Below, piece after piece: positions 4,697 to 5,365 of a stretch of 5,365 bases of DNA. A program made the translations under genes and the position numbers. The stretch is from assembly GCA_030038645.1 (NCBI GenBank), contig JASHSR010000425.1, positions 1 to 5,365 of the forward strand. Direction: 5' to 3'. How positions within the stretch are numbered: position 1 is the first letter of the stretch; the number at the start of each line of letters is the position of its first letter. Source of the DNA: Gammaproteobacteria bacterium (lineage in GTDB: Bacteria > Pseudomonadota > Gammaproteobacteria > Steroidobacterales > Steroidobacteraceae). The notes under the pieces are model-generated. The model was not told the DNA's origin, made no database searches, and was given only the letters and a program-made list of their open reading frames with translations.

Positions 4697-5365
4697 TCAC
4701 CCCCTCGGGTGGTGCTGCGAGTGCAGCTCCTTCATGCGCTCCTGGGCGACGTGCGTGTAGATCTGGGTCGTGGAGAGATCGCTGTGCCCGAGCAGCATCT
4801 GCACGACGCGCAGGTCGGCGCCGTGATTGAGCAGGTGAGTCGCGAACGCGTGACGCAGCGTGTGCGGCGAGAGCTCCTTGGTGACGCCCGCCTTGCGCGC
4901 GTAGCGCTTGATGATGTGCCAGAACGCCTGCCGAGTCATCCGCTCGCCCCGGCGGGTGGGGAACAGATACTCCGACTGGCGCTCGAGCAGGATCTCGCCC
5001 CGCGGACCGCGGGCGAACTCGTTGAGCCAGCGCATGGCCTCCTCGCCGAGCGGAATCAGCCGCTCGCGGTTGCCCTTGCCGAGGATGCGGATGACGCCCT
5101 GGTTCAAGTTGAGCTGCGAGTGCTTGAGGTTCACGAGCTCCGACACCCTGAGGCCGGTCGCGTACAGCACCTCGAGCATGGTGCGGTCGCGGTTGCCGAG
5201 CGGATCGCTCACCTGGGGAGCGGCGAGCAGCGCCTCGACCTCCTCCTCCGTGAGCGACTTCGGCAGCGAGCGGCCGATCTTCGGCATCGCGATCTCGGCG
5301 GTCGGGTCCTCGCGGATGACGCTCTCGCGCACCAGGTATCGGAAAAAGCGGCGAAAGCTCGAGAG
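4697..5365 (-). CDS. xerD: Tyrosine recombinase XerD (5' end beyond the window)
   Basis: The frame stays open to the right edge. The first visible residues LSSFRRFFRYLVRES are the end of the N-terminal SAM-like core-binding domain. About 75-80 residues of a roughly 300-residue protein are therefore missing, and the GTG at 5332 is an internal Val, not a start. Counting from the edge, the catalytic set is complete: R73 (ATGLRVSEL), K97 (GKGNRERLIP), H168-xx-R171 (HTLRHAFATHLL), H194 (LLGHSDLSTTQ) and the nucleophile Y203 (IYTH). The C-terminus ELHSQHHPRG is typical of XerD/XerC. With XerC it resolves chromosome dimers at dif during division, under FtsK control. I prefer XerD to XerC because dsbC follows it, as in E. 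coli. It is not a phage-type integrase: no arm-binding domain or att-site features are visible nearby. Confidence 0.95.
   Translation of the reverse strand, partial: LSSFRRFFRYLVRESVIREDPTAEIAMPKIGRSLPKSLTEEEVEALLAAPQVSDPLGNRDRTMLEVLYATGLRVSELVNLKHSQLNLNQGVIRILGKGNRERLIPLGEEAMRWLNEFARGPRGEILLERQSEYLFPTRRGERMTRQAFWHIIKRYARKAGVTKELSPHTLRHAFATHLLNHGADLRVVQMLLGHSDLSTTQIYTHVAQERMKELHSQHHPRG

Noticed and set aside
5330..5332. GTG as the start of xerD
   Set aside because: The frame continues upstream with typical XerD sequence (RRFFRYL), so this GTG encodes an internal valine.
4697..5365. Integrase of a mobile element acting on the tRNA-Leu
   Set aside because: Sequence and dsbC neighbour fit housekeeping XerD; it lies about 4 kb from the tRNA, and no duplicated tRNA 3' end was seen in the window.

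Overview
The window is GC-rich, densely coded bacterial chromosome and looks proteobacterial, most likely a high-GC gammaproteobacterium. Three things point there. An Azotobacter-type seven-iron ferredoxin (FdxA) is present. A xerD gene is followed on the same strand by dsbC, the order found in E. coli and relatives. A tRNA-Leu has its CCA end encoded in the DNA. The finer placement (for example a Steroidobacter- or Xanthomonas-like lineage) is only an impression.

Layout. Positions 1-752, minus strand: an ECF-type sigma factor with a GTG start overlaps by 16 nt the start of a second gene that runs off the left edge and may be its anti-sigma or membrane partner. Positions 753-838: a short divergent promoter region with a TATACT -10 box inside a 15-bp palindrome. 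Positions 839-925, plus strand: tRNA-Leu(CAA). Positions 926-1242 hold no intact gene but contain a frameshifted fragment of the C-terminal part of an amylo-alpha-1,6-glucosidase (glycogen debranching) type protein. Positions 1243-1638, plus strand: a 131-residue protein of unknown function. Positions 1670-2566, minus strand: an alpha/beta hydrolase with HGGGF and GTSAG motifs. Positions 2742-3293, plus strand: a Nudix hydrolase with an N-terminal four-cysteine zinc ribbon. Positions 3360-3683, plus strand: fdxA. Positions 3680-4477, minus strand: dsbC, whose stop codon shares a CTAG tetranucleotide with the fdxA stop. Positions 4478-4696: a 219-bp spacer with two strong hairpins directly after xerD. 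Positions 4697-5365, minus strand: xerD, missing its N-terminal part at the window edge.

Functionally this is mostly core-genome material: chromosome dimer resolution (XerD), periplasmic disulfide isomerisation (DsbC), low-potential electron transfer (FdxA), nucleotide pyrophosphate hydrolysis (Nudix), an esterase-like hydrolase and a regulatory sigma module. I found no CRISPR array, toxin-antitoxin pair, transposase or clear defence system. The least explained parts are the 131-residue gene next to the decayed debranching-enzyme fragment, the palindromic promoter shared by the tRNA and sigma genes, and several strong stem-loops that abut gene ends but have no following T-run.
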